64,000 nucleotides of DNA from an uncultured Planctomycetaceae bacterium (GTDB lineage Bacteria > Planctomycetota > Planctomycetia > Planctomycetales > Planctomycetaceae), in assembly GCA_943787265.1 (NCBI GenBank), contig CALSLT010000015.1:124001-188000 (forward strand). Reading direction: 5' to 3'. The first letter of the stretch is position 1; every line of letters begins with the position of its first letter. The position numbers were made by a program, and so were the translations under genes. Positions 46,901-55,859 of the stretch are shown one piece after another. Under the pieces are notes generated by a model. That model worked only from the letters and a program-made list of their open reading frames with translations. It was not told the origin of the DNA and searched no databases.

Positions 46901-49163
46901 TTCCTCTTCCTTGGGGAAGCTGAAGCTGCCGATGGTTTTTGGGCAAAAGGCGCGATGGGGGGAGATTTCGAACAAACATTGTCGCTCGGAATCGCAGCCG
47001 ACCCATTTGAGACGGCAAATGGATTAAATAAGCCAGCGGACGGCCCCGCTCCACCACGTGTGAGGCGGGTACTTCCCGGAAACGCTGCACTGGCAGCCGC
47101 AATTGCTGACAGACGAGTCGGGAAATGCGCAGCTCGAACTGTCGCTGGCAGATTCAATCACCACGTGGCGGCTGGCCGGCAGTGCCGTTTCGAAAAGCGG
47201 GCAGCTTGGTTCGTTCGAACAGGGCATCCGTGTCTTCCAGGACTTCTTCATTGATATCGATTTTCCGGCCGAGCTGACGCAGAACGACGAAGTCACGGTG
47301 CCAATCGCCGTGTTCAACTACCTCGACGAAGCTCAGACGATCAAGCTGCAGGCTTCACAGGAAGACTGGTTCGAATTCGTCGACGACCGCGCCGACAAGT
47401 CGATCGCGGCCCTGCCAGGCTCAGCCATGAAAGCTTCGTACCGCATCCGCGTTCTGAAGCCGGGTCGGCACGCTCTGACAGTAACTGCGATCGGCTCGAA
47501 ACTCTCAGACGCCGTTGAACGAACCGTGCGAGTCGTGCCTGACGGGAGTCGTGTCGAACAGGTCGTCAATTCAAAACTCAATCAGGCGGTTCGTGAAACG
47601 ATCACGATTCCGGCCGACGCGGTTGACGGTGGCAATGACCTGTACGTCAAGGTTTACCCTGGAGCCTTCAGCCAGGTTCTGGAAGGAATGGATTCAATCT
47701 TCCGCATGCCGAATGGCTGCTTCGAGCAGACTTCTTCCACGACTTATCCGAACGTTCTGGTACTGAACTATCTGCGAGAAACCGGGCAGCCGAAGCCGGA
47801 AATCGAGATGAAGGCTCTCGAATTTATCAACGCCGGTTATCAGCGATTGCTTTCGTACGAAGTGGACGGCGGCGGATTCGAATGGTTCGGCAGCCCACCC
47901 GCTCACAACATTCTGACCGCCTACGGATTGATGGAATTTGTCGACATGGCAAAGGTCTTTGAAATCGATCCGGATGTGGTGACTCGAACGCGAGCCTGGT
48001 TGCTGACTCGACGTGAAGCGAACGGAAGCTGGGTTCCTTCCTCTGGCGGCATCGCCGAAGGAGCCATCAACAACTTCCAGTCACCCGATGCCGTCTTGCG
48101 AGCAACTGCTTACATCACGTGGGCGATTGCTCAGACAGGTGATCTCAGCGGACTGGAGCCCAGCCTCGCGTTCCTTGAAAACGGAGTTGCTGAAGAATCC
48201 GATCCGTACACGCTGGCGCTGATCGCAAACGCGTTCGTCTCGGCCGAGCGAGTGGACGACGCGCTGAAAGTCATCGGTCAAATCGACGACGTCGCCATCG
48301 TAAAGGACGACTTCGTGTTCTGGAATTCGGCCGGCGAAGGCGTCACCTATGGACGTGGAGCGTCATTTGACGTCGAGACAACCGCCCTCGTCGTGCAGGC
48401 GATGTTGCGAACACAATCGCATTCGGAATCTGCACAGAAGGCACTCGACTGGTTGATCTCACAACGCGACGGCGCTGGAACCTGGCATTCGACTCAGTCG
48501 ACCATTCAGGCCATGCGTGCTCTTCTGCTAGGAGCTACGGCTTCGGTAGGCTCGGCCATCGACGTGAATGTAACGATCACGGCGAATGGCCAGGCGGTGG
48601 CTCCGCTGGAGATCACTCAGGAAAACTCCGACGTCTTTCATCTGATCAGCCTGACCGAGTTCGTCCGCCCCGGTGACAACGAAGTGACGCTGACGATCGA
48701 CGGCGACGCGAATCTCGCCTGTCAGATCGTGGGTATTCACTACAACCCGCGATCCATGCCGACGGCTCCGTATCCGCCCGTGCTTGGGATCACGACGAAC
48801 TACAGCACGCAGCAACTGGCGACGGACGATCTACTGAAAGTCGGAGTCACGTTGGTTTATCGCCGCCCGGAAAGCGCTCCGATGACGCTGGTTGATCTGG
48901 GAATTCCGCCAGGCTTTGATGTCGAGTTCGAATCGTTCCAGAGGCTGGTCAATTCGGGATTGATTCGCCGATTCGAACCAAAAGGACGCCAAGTAACTTT
49001 GTACTTTGACAGTATTCCCGGCGAAGGTGTTCCGGTCGTCTTTGAATACTCGCTCCGAGCGAAGTTTCCGGTCAAAGCTCAGGCGCCGGCATCGGTCGCT
49101 TATCAGTACTACGAGCCTGAGATTCGCGATCAATCAAAACCCGTCCTGCTGACCGTCCAGTAA
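43999..49163 (+). CDS. Giant membrane-anchored alpha-2-macroglobulin with thioester (11 apparent frameshifts)
   Basis: After removing one base at 11 homopolymer sites (near 44314, 44869, 44993, 45105, 45152, 45357, 45450, 46141, 46468, 46774, 47067) this reads as 1717 aa. Order: cytoplasmic tail (1-67, with DGLLREYARTGG), membrane helix (about 68-85), macroglobulin domains with KPKYQPGQIIHMRALSL and ERYILPKFKV, a block around SLAAVDEAVFAL, then an inserted run of about six hydrophobic helices (46.2-46.83 kb). The thioester half follows: YFPETLHWQP, ADSITTWRL and NGCFEQTSS with thioester Cys at 47718-47720 and Gln at 47727-47729. Such proteins trap proteases through a bait region and thioester. 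The ECF sigma gene is immediately upstream. The frameshifts look like sequence errors. Confidence 0.85.
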
Positions 49164-49207
49164 AGGCTGACATCCTGCCATCCGAAATCTTAGTTTTGAG
49201 TTACAAG

Positions 49208-49248
49208 AATCGCCGAATCAGCACCGTCGCTGGTTCGGCGATTTTTGT
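49208..49248 (+). terminator. Rho-independent terminator after the macroglobulin gene
   Basis: AATCGCCGAATCAGC pairs with GCTGGTTCGGCGATT (15-bp stem with one G-T), followed by TTTGTGTTT, 45 bp after the stop codon. Confidence 0.8.
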
Positions 49249-49789
49249 GTTTCCAACCGCGTTCAAGTAATGAGTCGCGCGGCCTGGACGAGGACTGCGC
49301 CACTCTTCGCGTCTGCCAGCAACAGGATGATGAACCGCCGACAAACCCCCATCTCTTCCCAGTTTAACACGTAGCGCTGAAATTATTGCAAGCCAGCCTC
49401 GTTCCCGCGTGCTGTCGGTTCTTGATACCTCAAAGGTTTAGCGCGTTCTGAAGAATTTCTTGTCAAATCTTCAAAAGAGTCTCAGACACGCTGCAAAGTC
49501 TTGCCCGAATTTCGCGAGCGGCGATACACATCCGCCTCGCTTGGACGACAAGCGAAGCAGCGACTTCAACTCCTCAATGTCGAAATCGGAACCGCACTCC
49601 TGCGAATTTCCATCGGCCTGAAGTCAACGCAAAACGCAGCGGTGGAGCCATCCCTCGAACCTCTCCGGTGAAGAGTTCTTTTCACCTGGTTCTGCTCCGC
49701 CGATCGAAACCGATGCAACGTCGACTTCGAGCGTTCAATTCATCACACCCGATTTTCATCTCTCCGCAATTTTGCCAGGAAGGTTTGCA
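49249..49789. other. Intergenic before the V/T/Y-rich secreted protein
   Basis: 541 bp with no gene. One small hairpin (TCGCTTG-GACGA-CAAGCGA, 49537-49555). A promoter for the secreted-protein gene at 49790 is expected; a long untranslated leader is possible. Confidence 0.35.
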
Positions 49790-50920
49790 ATGACTCGACA
49801 GATCCGCTGGGCATTCAGTGCTCTCGCAGGTGCGGCTGTCCTCACCTCTGCATCAGCCGTCTCGGCCCAATGGTTCTCATCGCCGGGCTGTGGCTGTGCA
49901 ACTCAGCCAGTTGCTCGTCCCGTCGCCCAGCAGTGTTTCCAACAGGTGCCGGTCACTCAGTATCAGCAGGTCAAACACAAAGTGCGACGACCTGTCACTG
50001 AGGTTTCGTATGTCGATCAGCCGGTCACAACCTACCGACCGGTCGTCGAGACGAAGACTGTCGACGTCCCGGTAACCACCTACCAGAACGTGACCGAGTA
50101 TCAGACTCGCACAACGCAGACCGGTAGCTGGCAGACCAACTATCACTGCCGCCAGAAGCTGTCTCCGTGTCAGTACGATCCGTCGCCAAGCCCGCTGGGA
50201 TGGCTGAACCGTTCGGCTTATCGAATCCGCTCGGCATTCACTCCGAAAGTTGTCGCGACTCGGCAGTTTGTTCCTCGAACATGCACGGCTCAGGTGCCTG
50301 TGACTCGACGAGTCGCGGTGCAGTCTGTCCGTCAGCAGACGTACAAAGTCACAAAGTACGTTCCTGAGCAGACCACTCGCCGAGTTGCTGTGAACAAAGT
50401 TCGCTGGGTTGAAGAAGAAGTCGTCGCCATGAAGCCGATCACTGTCATGCAGACAGTCCCGGTGACCCGTACCGCTTACGGATACGGCAACTACGCCCCG
50501 ACTAATCGAACAGCGTGGGGATTCAGCAACTACGCACCGACAACTCAAACGGCCTACGGTTGGAACACGATCAGTGCTCCAGCAACAACCATCTCGCTGG
50601 CTCCGACACCTGATCCAGTCAGTGCTGCCAAGCCAGCGACAACACGAGCAGCTTCACGACAGGCTGACGACATTAACCGAGCACACGACGATCGCGGCGA
50701 AGTCAACAGCATCGAACGTAACCAGGAACCAGTCCGACGCAGTGCTGTTGAGAATCCGGGCCGAGGTCTTGGTCAACGATCAATGTTCGAGCCAGTTCGA
50801 CCTCGCTCCAACCGAGCTGCTGGAATCGCACGAGTCGGCGGCTGGAAAGCCAGCACTCCGACTGCAGAAGTCTCACCAATCCTCCCTCCAGTGAGTATGC
50901 CAATCGCGGCCGCTCACTGA
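49790..50920 (+). CDS. Secreted V/T/Y-repeat protein
   Basis: A 376-aa exported protein. Signal peptide (MTRQIRWAFSALAGAAVLTS, ASA-VSA site). A Cys-rich patch (PGCGCATQP) follows, then degenerate repeats of about 10-12 residues: VPVTQYQQVKHKV, RPVTEVSYVDQPV, TTYRPVVETKTV, DVPVTTYQNVTEY, and in the second half VPVTRRVAVQSV and QQTYKVTKYVPEQ. These alternating V-T-Y/R repeats suggest an extended beta or fibrous surface protein. They recall planctomycete cell-wall repeat proteins (YTV type), but the motif is not identical. Three NYAPT units near 250-275. The start at 49790 has AGGAAGG upstream. Confidence 0.75.
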   Translation: MTRQIRWAFSALAGAAVLTSASAVSAQWFSSPGCGCATQPVARPVAQQCFQQVPVTQYQQVKHKVRRPVTEVSYVDQPVTTYRPVVETKTVDVPVTTYQNVTEYQTRTTQTGSWQTNYHCRQKLSPCQYDPSPSPLGWLNRSAYRIRSAFTPKVVATRQFVPRTCTAQVPVTRRVAVQSVRQQTYKVTKYVPEQTTRRVAVNKVRWVEEEVVAMKPITVMQTVPVTRTAYGYGNYAPTNRTAWGFSNYAPTTQTAYGWNTISAPATTISLAPTPDPVSAAKPATTRAASRQADDINRAHDDRGEVNSIERNQEPVRRSAVENPGRGLGQRSMFEPVRPRSNRAAGIARVGGWKASTPTAEVSPILPPVSMPIAAAH

Positions 50921-50964
50921 TCTTCCCGCCGGTTCTATCCGGCAGCCGGGCTCCATCCGGCAAC

Positions 50965-51046
50965 GTTTCTCCCTTCCCTCCCTCCCTTCTCTTCTCCCCC
51001 TCTCCCTTCTTGTAAGCAGCGTCCTCCCTCCCAGGTTGCTTACAAG
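50965..51046. repeat. Polypyrimidine tract and hairpin
   Basis: About 55 bases almost entirely C and T (50965-51020) overlap a 10-bp inverted repeat, CTTGTAAGCA (51009-51018) and TGCTTACAAG (51037-51046). Strand-asymmetric polypyrimidine runs can form triplex-type structures. It lies in the 3' region of the V/T/Y-repeat gene. Function unknown. Confidence 0.5.
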
Positions 51047-51082
51047 GCAGTCTCCCCTCCGCTGCGTTTCTCTCTTCCCCGC

Positions 51083-51112
51083 GGCACCGGTATCACACCG
51101 GTGCCCTTTTTT
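51083..51112 (+). terminator. Rho-independent terminator
   Basis: GGCACCGGT / ACCGGTGCC stem, loop ATCAC, then CTTTTTT. Likely terminator of the V/T/Y-repeat gene, 163 bp after its stop. Confidence 0.85.
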
Positions 51113-51152
51113 GTGCGCGGAGATAATCTCCGAGCTTGATCAGAAGGTTTCT

Positions 51153-51171
51153 GCCACAGAGAGCACAGAGG
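51153..51171 (+). repeat. Single copy of the dispersed GCCACAGAG repeat
   Basis: GCCACAGAGAGCACAGAGG closely matches the arms of the inverted copy at 41287-41368, 10 kb away. It lies about 115 bp before the TlpA-like gene. Confidence 0.6.
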
Positions 51172-51284
51172 CCTATTTTGAGGGAACGGATTTCGAACGT
51201 GTGTCAGAGTTAGTATCCTCGCTGCCAGTTCGCGTTTCGAAACTCGTATCCAGCACACACCTGACATTCAAAACTGAGGGCACA

Positions 51285-52283
51285 ATGACCCACTCCTCAT
51301 TCAGGCGACTTACAACCGTCGCCGTATTTGCTGCGGCAACTCTTTCATCCGCCCAGCTATCAACTAGAAGTTTCGCCGACGAAGCTCCAGCGACGACATT
51401 CGAATCGATTATCGCCGAACAGACGCGAGCGACCTTTGACCGGGTCACGAAGTACGTCGATGAAAATGGCGATGCGGCGGATGCCGAGCGTGCATGGCAG
51501 TGGCTGTTTGTCACGGCGCTCGGACACGGATTCGAAACGGAAGCCGTGGAACTCGCCCGAACCTACATGAAATCTCCGAATGCCTCAGCGGCGACGCGAG
51601 GAGTTGCTCAGCAGACTCTCGCCATCGGACTGGCCAAAGGTGGCAAATCAGAAGAAGCCGTCGAACTCTTCACTTCACAGCTTCGATTCGCAAGGTTTCA
51701 ATCCGGCGGCACGCTAATCGAATTCGGTCGACGACTGGCAACTCAACTCCAGCTCGCACGCGACTTTGCTGCCGCTCGACACGTGTACGAAGAAATCGCC
51801 AGCAAATTCTTCCTGAACGCTGACGTTCGCAGTCTGTGCGAAAACCGAATCAAGAAGATGGACATGGTCGACCAGCCAGCTCCCGAGGTCGAAGGCTCAG
51901 ACATCACCGGCGGCACCGTCAGCCTTGCAAGTCTCGAAGGCAAAGTCGTACTTATCGACTTCTGGGCAACAAACTGCCCGCCCTGCCTCGAAGAGATGCC
52001 CAACCTGAAGCAAATTTATGCCGACTACCACGATGACGGATTTGAGATCATCGGCATCAGCCTCGACGAAGATCCTTCGATCGTCGAGCAATTCACAGCT
52101 CGGACAAAAATCACCTGGCCGATGATCGTTGAACGAGGCACCGTCGACTCACTCCGGCAAAGCTACTTCGTTCCAACAATTCCGTCGTTGTTCATCGTGG
52201 ATCAAAGCGGAAAGCTGCACCAGTTCGACGTCCGCGGCAAAGACCTGCGAAGCGTGATTCAGAAACTGCTGAAAAACTCTTAA
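51285..52283 (+). CDS. TlpA-like thioredoxin-fold protein with helical N-terminal domain
   Basis: A 332-aa exported redox protein. Signal peptide (FRRLTTVAVFAAATLSSAQ). Residues about 35-190 are helical, TPR-like (VELARTYMKSPNASAATRG, EEAVELFTSQLRFAR). The C-terminal domain is thioredoxin-like: GKVVLIDFWATNCPPC with active site CPPC, and the cis-proline motif VPTIPSLFIVD. Such proteins reduce disulfides in the periplasm, for example for cytochrome maturation. The start at 51285 has GAGGG upstream; the longer frame runs through the repeat and terminator. Its stop is adjacent to the convergent fliM stop with no gap. Confidence 0.87.
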   Translation: MTHSSFRRLTTVAVFAAATLSSAQLSTRSFADEAPATTFESIIAEQTRATFDRVTKYVDENGDAADAERAWQWLFVTALGHGFETEAVELARTYMKSPNASAATRGVAQQTLAIGLAKGGKSEEAVELFTSQLRFARFQSGGTLIEFGRRLATQLQLARDFAAARHVYEEIASKFFLNADVRSLCENRIKKMDMVDQPAPEVEGSDITGGTVSLASLEGKVVLIDFWATNCPPCLEEMPNLKQIYADYHDDGFEIIGISLDEDPSIVEQFTARTKITWPMIVERGTVDSLRQSYFVPTIPSLFIVDQSGKLHQFDVRGKDLRSVIQKLLKNS

Positions 52284-53312
52284 CTACGGTGTATCGTCCG
52301 GTTTCGGCTCCAAGCCTAGCGCCTGAGCTGGAGATTCGAGCATCTCCGTAATACGGATCGCTTTTTTGCCGCGATAAACACCGGGCATTCCTCGGAACAT
52401 CGGCCGGCCGCTGATCTTGATAGCAGCCCCAAGTTCAGCCGGCGCCTCGGTCATGATGATGTCGCCAACTTCCAGATTCATGACATCGGCAGTCGAGAGT
52501 TCTGTTTCCGCAATCTCAACATTCAGTTCGACGTTGGCCATCGTGAGGCTGGCATTCAGGTTCGTCTTCTGAGCGTCGTCCAAGTCACGTTGCACATGCG
52601 AGCCCCAACTTGTTGAGGTGAGCTTGCTGGCTTTCGACTCGATCGTATTAAACGGGATGCACAAATTGAGAATACCGCGAGATTCTCCGAATGTGATTTC
52701 AAAGCTGATCAGCACGACAACTTCGTTCGGCGGAACGATCTGCACAAGCTGCGGGTTACTTTCGATCTGAACGACCTTGAGCTGCAGGTCGCAGATGTCC
52801 GCCCAGGCGTTCGACAGAGCTTCCAGGATTAGATCGGTAACCCGCGTCGCCAGCCGCACTTCGATTTGAGTGAGAGGGCGTTGAACGTCTCCGTCACCCT
52901 GAGCTTCACGGCTCGCCCCCAACAAACGGTCGACAATCGGAAATACGATACAGGGGTTGAGGTCGAGGATGATCTTTCCGTCGAGACCTTTTGAATCAAC
53001 GAGAATGAAGCACGTTGGGTCTTCAAGACTGAAAACGAACTCGCTGTAAGTAAGCTGGTCAACGCTGATCAGTTTGACTTCGCAGATGTTCCGAAGCATC
53101 GCACTCAGAGCGGCACTCAACTCGCGGCTGAAGCCTTCATGCAGCGTCTGGAACGCCTGCATCTGCTCTTTGGAAACTCGCTCCGGGCGTTTGAAATCGT
53201 AAATCGAAACGCGGGCCGCGTAGTCCGACTCTTTCCCTGCACCGGCAGCGTCACCGGGCTCAAGAGCTGCCAGCAACGATTCGACTTCTGATTGGCTGAG
53301 AACGTCTGCCAT
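52284..53312 (-). CDS. fliM: Flagellar motor switch protein FliM
   Basis: A 342-aa C-ring protein that binds phospho-CheY and FliG and sets flagellar rotation direction. The N-terminus LSQSEVESLLAAL (5-17) is the CheY-binding segment, followed by the middle CheC-like domain (TLHEGFSRELSAALSAMLR, GLDGKIILDLNP) and the C-terminal SpoA domain (LSTADVMNLEVGDIIMTEAP). No other flagellar gene is adjacent, so motility genes are probably dispersed. It converges tail to tail with the TlpA-like gene. Confidence 0.93.
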   Translation of the reverse strand: MADVLSQSEVESLLAALEPGDAAGAGKESDYAARVSIYDFKRPERVSKEQMQAFQTLHEGFSRELSAALSAMLRNICEVKLISVDQLTYSEFVFSLEDPTCFILVDSKGLDGKIILDLNPCIVFPIVDRLLGASREAQGDGDVQRPLTQIEVRLATRVTDLILEALSNAWADICDLQLKVVQIESNPQLVQIVPPNEVVVLISFEITFGESRGILNLCIPFNTIESKASKLTSTSWGSHVQRDLDDAQKTNLNASLTMANVELNVEIAETELSTADVMNLEVGDIIMTEAPAELGAAIKISGRPMFRGMPGVYRGKKAIRITEMLESPAQALGLEPKPDDTP

Positions 53313-53438
53313 CCGTGGCTGCTCCCAGGTTGAATCACCGAACTCCGCCCTTCTCTCTCGTCAGCCTTTGAGCGACTGCCCAGATGCTGACTGCGGACGA
53401 TTATGATTTCGACGTTCGACCCTTCTGATGAGTTGAAG

Positions 53439-54710
53439 TTACCTGACCTGGCCGTTTCCGTGGACGATGTACTTGTAACTGGTCAATTCTCGAAGTCCGC
53501 ATGGCCCGCGAGCATGAAACTTGTCTGTGCTGATACCGATTTCGGCTCCCAATCCGTATTCACCGCCATCGTTAAACCGGGTGCTTGTGTTGACGTGAAC
53601 CGCCGCCGAGTCGACTGATGCAGAGAACCGAGTGGCCGTTGGCAGGTCTCGAGTCACGATCGCGTCTGTGTGGTGCGAGCCGTACTGGTTGATATGAGTA
53701 ATCGCGTCCTCGACATCGTCAACGACTTTGACCGACATAACGAGTTCGAGAAACTCCGTATAAAAGTCTTCGTCGGTCGCGGGCACTGAATCCGGGATTA
53801 ATTCCTGCGACCTTGGACAGCATCGAAGTTCGACACCTGCTTCCTTCAACGCGTTAGCAATTCCTGGTAGCAGATCAGCGGCGACATCACGATGAATCAA
53901 CAACGACTCGGCGGCGTTACAGACACCAGGCCGGTGAGTTTTGCTGTTCACCACAATGTTCGTTGCCATCTCGGGGTCAGCAGCCTTGTCGACAAATACG
54001 TGGCAGTTTCCGTCGTAGTGCTTGATGACGGGCATCGCCGCGTCCTGAGCAACTCGTTCGATCAAGCCTTTGCCGCCGCGAGGAATCGTCACATCGATCA
54101 GATCGCGAAGTCGCAGGAATGAGCCCACAGCTTCCCGATCAGTCGTATCGACGAGCTGAACAGCGTCCCTGGGCAGACCGACTTCTTCCAAAGCTTCGAC
54201 CAACAGACCGTGCATTGCATGGTTGCTGTGAAACGCCTCTTTTCCGCCTCGCAGAATCACCGCATTGCCACTCTTCACACAAATCGCGGCCGCATCGGCC
54301 GTCACATTCGGGCGTGATTCGAAAATGAAGAATACGACTCCAAGCGGCACTCGGACTCGCGTGACCAGCAAACCGTTTGGCCGAGTGTTGCTTTCGAAGA
54401 TCTCGCCGATCGGATCGGGCAGTTTTGCGATCTCTTCCAGCGCCGCCGCGACTCCTTCAATTCGGTTTTCGTCGAGCCGCAGTCGGTCGACCTGAGCATT
54501 CGTCAGTCCAAACGTCGGAGCCGCTTCAATGTCTTTTGCGTTGGCTTCGAGGATCGTCTCGGTCCGAGTCCGCAGCAATTCTGCCGACCGTTCAAGCCAG
54601 GCGTTCTTCTGCTCACCACGAGCCACGGCCAGCTCACGAGACGCCGTGCGGGCACGAACTGCCCACTCGTTTGCGTATTGATCAAAATTCGTTTGCGTAG
54701 AGTCAGTCAT
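53439..54710 (-). CDS. proA: Gamma-glutamyl phosphate reductase ProA
   Basis: A 423-aa NADPH-dependent enzyme of proline synthesis reducing glutamyl-5-phosphate to glutamate-5-semialdehyde. ALDH fold with VRVPLGVVFFIFESRPNVT near 119-137, NAVILRGGKEAFHSN near 149-163, catalytic Cys264 in HRPGVCNAAESLL, and the C-terminal NTSTRFNDGGEYGLGAEIGI. Length is normal. It lies 126 bp from fliM, both minus strand. ProB is not adjacent. Confidence 0.95.
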   Translation of the reverse strand: MTDSTQTNFDQYANEWAVRARTASRELAVARGEQKNAWLERSAELLRTRTETILEANAKDIEAAPTFGLTNAQVDRLRLDENRIEGVAAALEEIAKLPDPIGEIFESNTRPNGLLVTRVRVPLGVVFFIFESRPNVTADAAAICVKSGNAVILRGGKEAFHSNHAMHGLLVEALEEVGLPRDAVQLVDTTDREAVGSFLRLRDLIDVTIPRGGKGLIERVAQDAAMPVIKHYDGNCHVFVDKAADPEMATNIVVNSKTHRPGVCNAAESLLIHRDVAADLLPGIANALKEAGVELRCCPRSQELIPDSVPATDEDFYTEFLELVMSVKVVDDVEDAITHINQYGSHHTDAIVTRDLPTATRFSASVDSAAVHVNTSTRFNDGGEYGLGAEIGISTDKFHARGPCGLRELTSYKYIVHGNGQVR

Positions 54711-55001
54711 CAGAATTCTTCGATAAGGTCAAAACCGTCGGCGGGAGCAGGCTGAAATCACCTGAAATCTCGGTAACTCCAAGCCACGAGGGAGTATCCG
54801 GCAAGGGCAGAAACGTGTCAACGCGGCAAAATCGCGGCGGATACACTCAATTCTTGAGACGCGTCCGTTGTGCAGGTTCGCGCCAGCGGCATCCTGATGC
54901 CGTTTCAGCAGCCGGTTTCTGGCACGACCATCGGAACGCGACCAAATGGAATACTACAGTCGGCCGTGATGATTCGGCAGATCTGCAAACGATCTTTCAA
55001 A

Positions 55002-55451
55002 TCAGAACTCAAACGGGTCCAACTTCTCCGCGTAGTCTCCGGGGTTGAAATTCACGAGCCGGCCTTCACGAAACACCAGAATCAGGCTTTGGCCATTACG
55101 ATCCTGCTCCCATTTCCATGCTTCGTCGCCGCTCTGGTAGTAGCCGCCACCTTTTTTGATCCAAGTGTCGTCGTAGAGCCGCCGCCCTTCCTGGCCGACG
55201 ATTCGACCAACTTCGGAAACAGACATTCCCGAACTGATCCGATTGGCCAGAAGCCATCGCAAATCTTCAGGATCCCGCGACTTCTGATAGCTCTGACGAT
55301 GCTGTTCCTCGTCGCGGACACCAGCCTTCACCCCAAACATTTCGTCAAAGTTTGGAAGATTGCGGGCGGAAAACGATCCGCAGCCACTCGCGAGAAACGA
55401 CACAACCGCGACCGCGATCAATGGCAAACGCCTGGAATTTGACGACAACAT
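55002..55451 (-). CDS. Outer-membrane lipoprotein, SmpA/BamE-like
   Basis: A 149-aa lipoprotein. Signal peptide MLSSNSRRLPLIAVAVVSFL with lipobox LASG-C24. The mature part has the small alpha/beta fold typical of SmpA/OmlA/BamE: RISSGMSVSEVGRIVGQEG near 71-89 (helix-turn), then WKWEQDRNGQSLILVFREGRL near 112-132. BamE members assist beta-barrel assembly, but many unrelated lipoproteins share the fold, so function is uncertain. The start at 55451 is chosen because it gives a proper lipoprotein signal; the longer frame from 55880 has no such feature. Confidence 0.72.
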   Translation of the reverse strand: MLSSNSRRLPLIAVAVVSFLASGCGSFSARNLPNFDEMFGVKAGVRDEEQHRQSYQKSRDPEDLRWLLANRISSGMSVSEVGRIVGQEGRRLYDDTWIKKGGGYYQSGDEAWKWEQDRNGQSLILVFREGRLVNFNPGDYAEKLDPFEF

Positions 55452-55859
55452 CTTCACAATCCTTGTTCGTGATGGGCCGGCCAGAAGTCTCGAGTGTTCG
55501 ACCGCTGCCCGTCGTGTTCCGTCAATTGATCCGGTAAGTCCGATTTCAACGTCTTGTTGCGCGAACATACGCGAGAGGTGCCGGTAAGGCAGGTACGATT
55601 GAATCTGCAGATCAATCGTCAAAGTGAAGCGACAACCTGCGACCACGTCAGTCGTTGAGGCAGTAACGCGTTGATTCTGCAGATCTTGCGTTGATATAGT
55701 CGATCCTGAAAATACGTGGAAGACGGCCTCGCGCGGTGCTGAATCTGCGCCGCACACTTTCCGTTCGTACCCGGATGCTGTTTGAATTCTCTCACTCGAG
55801 AAGATTCTTCGCATCCAACCAGTTCTTGTATGTCCGCCCCGGACGACGGAGCACCACTG
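55452..55859. other. Divergent intergenic region
   Basis: 408 bp between the lipoprotein gene and the divergent 339-aa protein gene; promoters for both are expected. Frames extending into this stretch from both genes lack signal sequence or ribosome-binding support. Confidence 0.35.

Noticed and set aside
43999..49163. Macroglobulin read as many small genes or as a decayed pseudogene
   Set aside because: All 11 breaks are single-base excess in homopolymers, the corrected length is divisible by three and domain order is complete. Sequence error is the simpler explanation.
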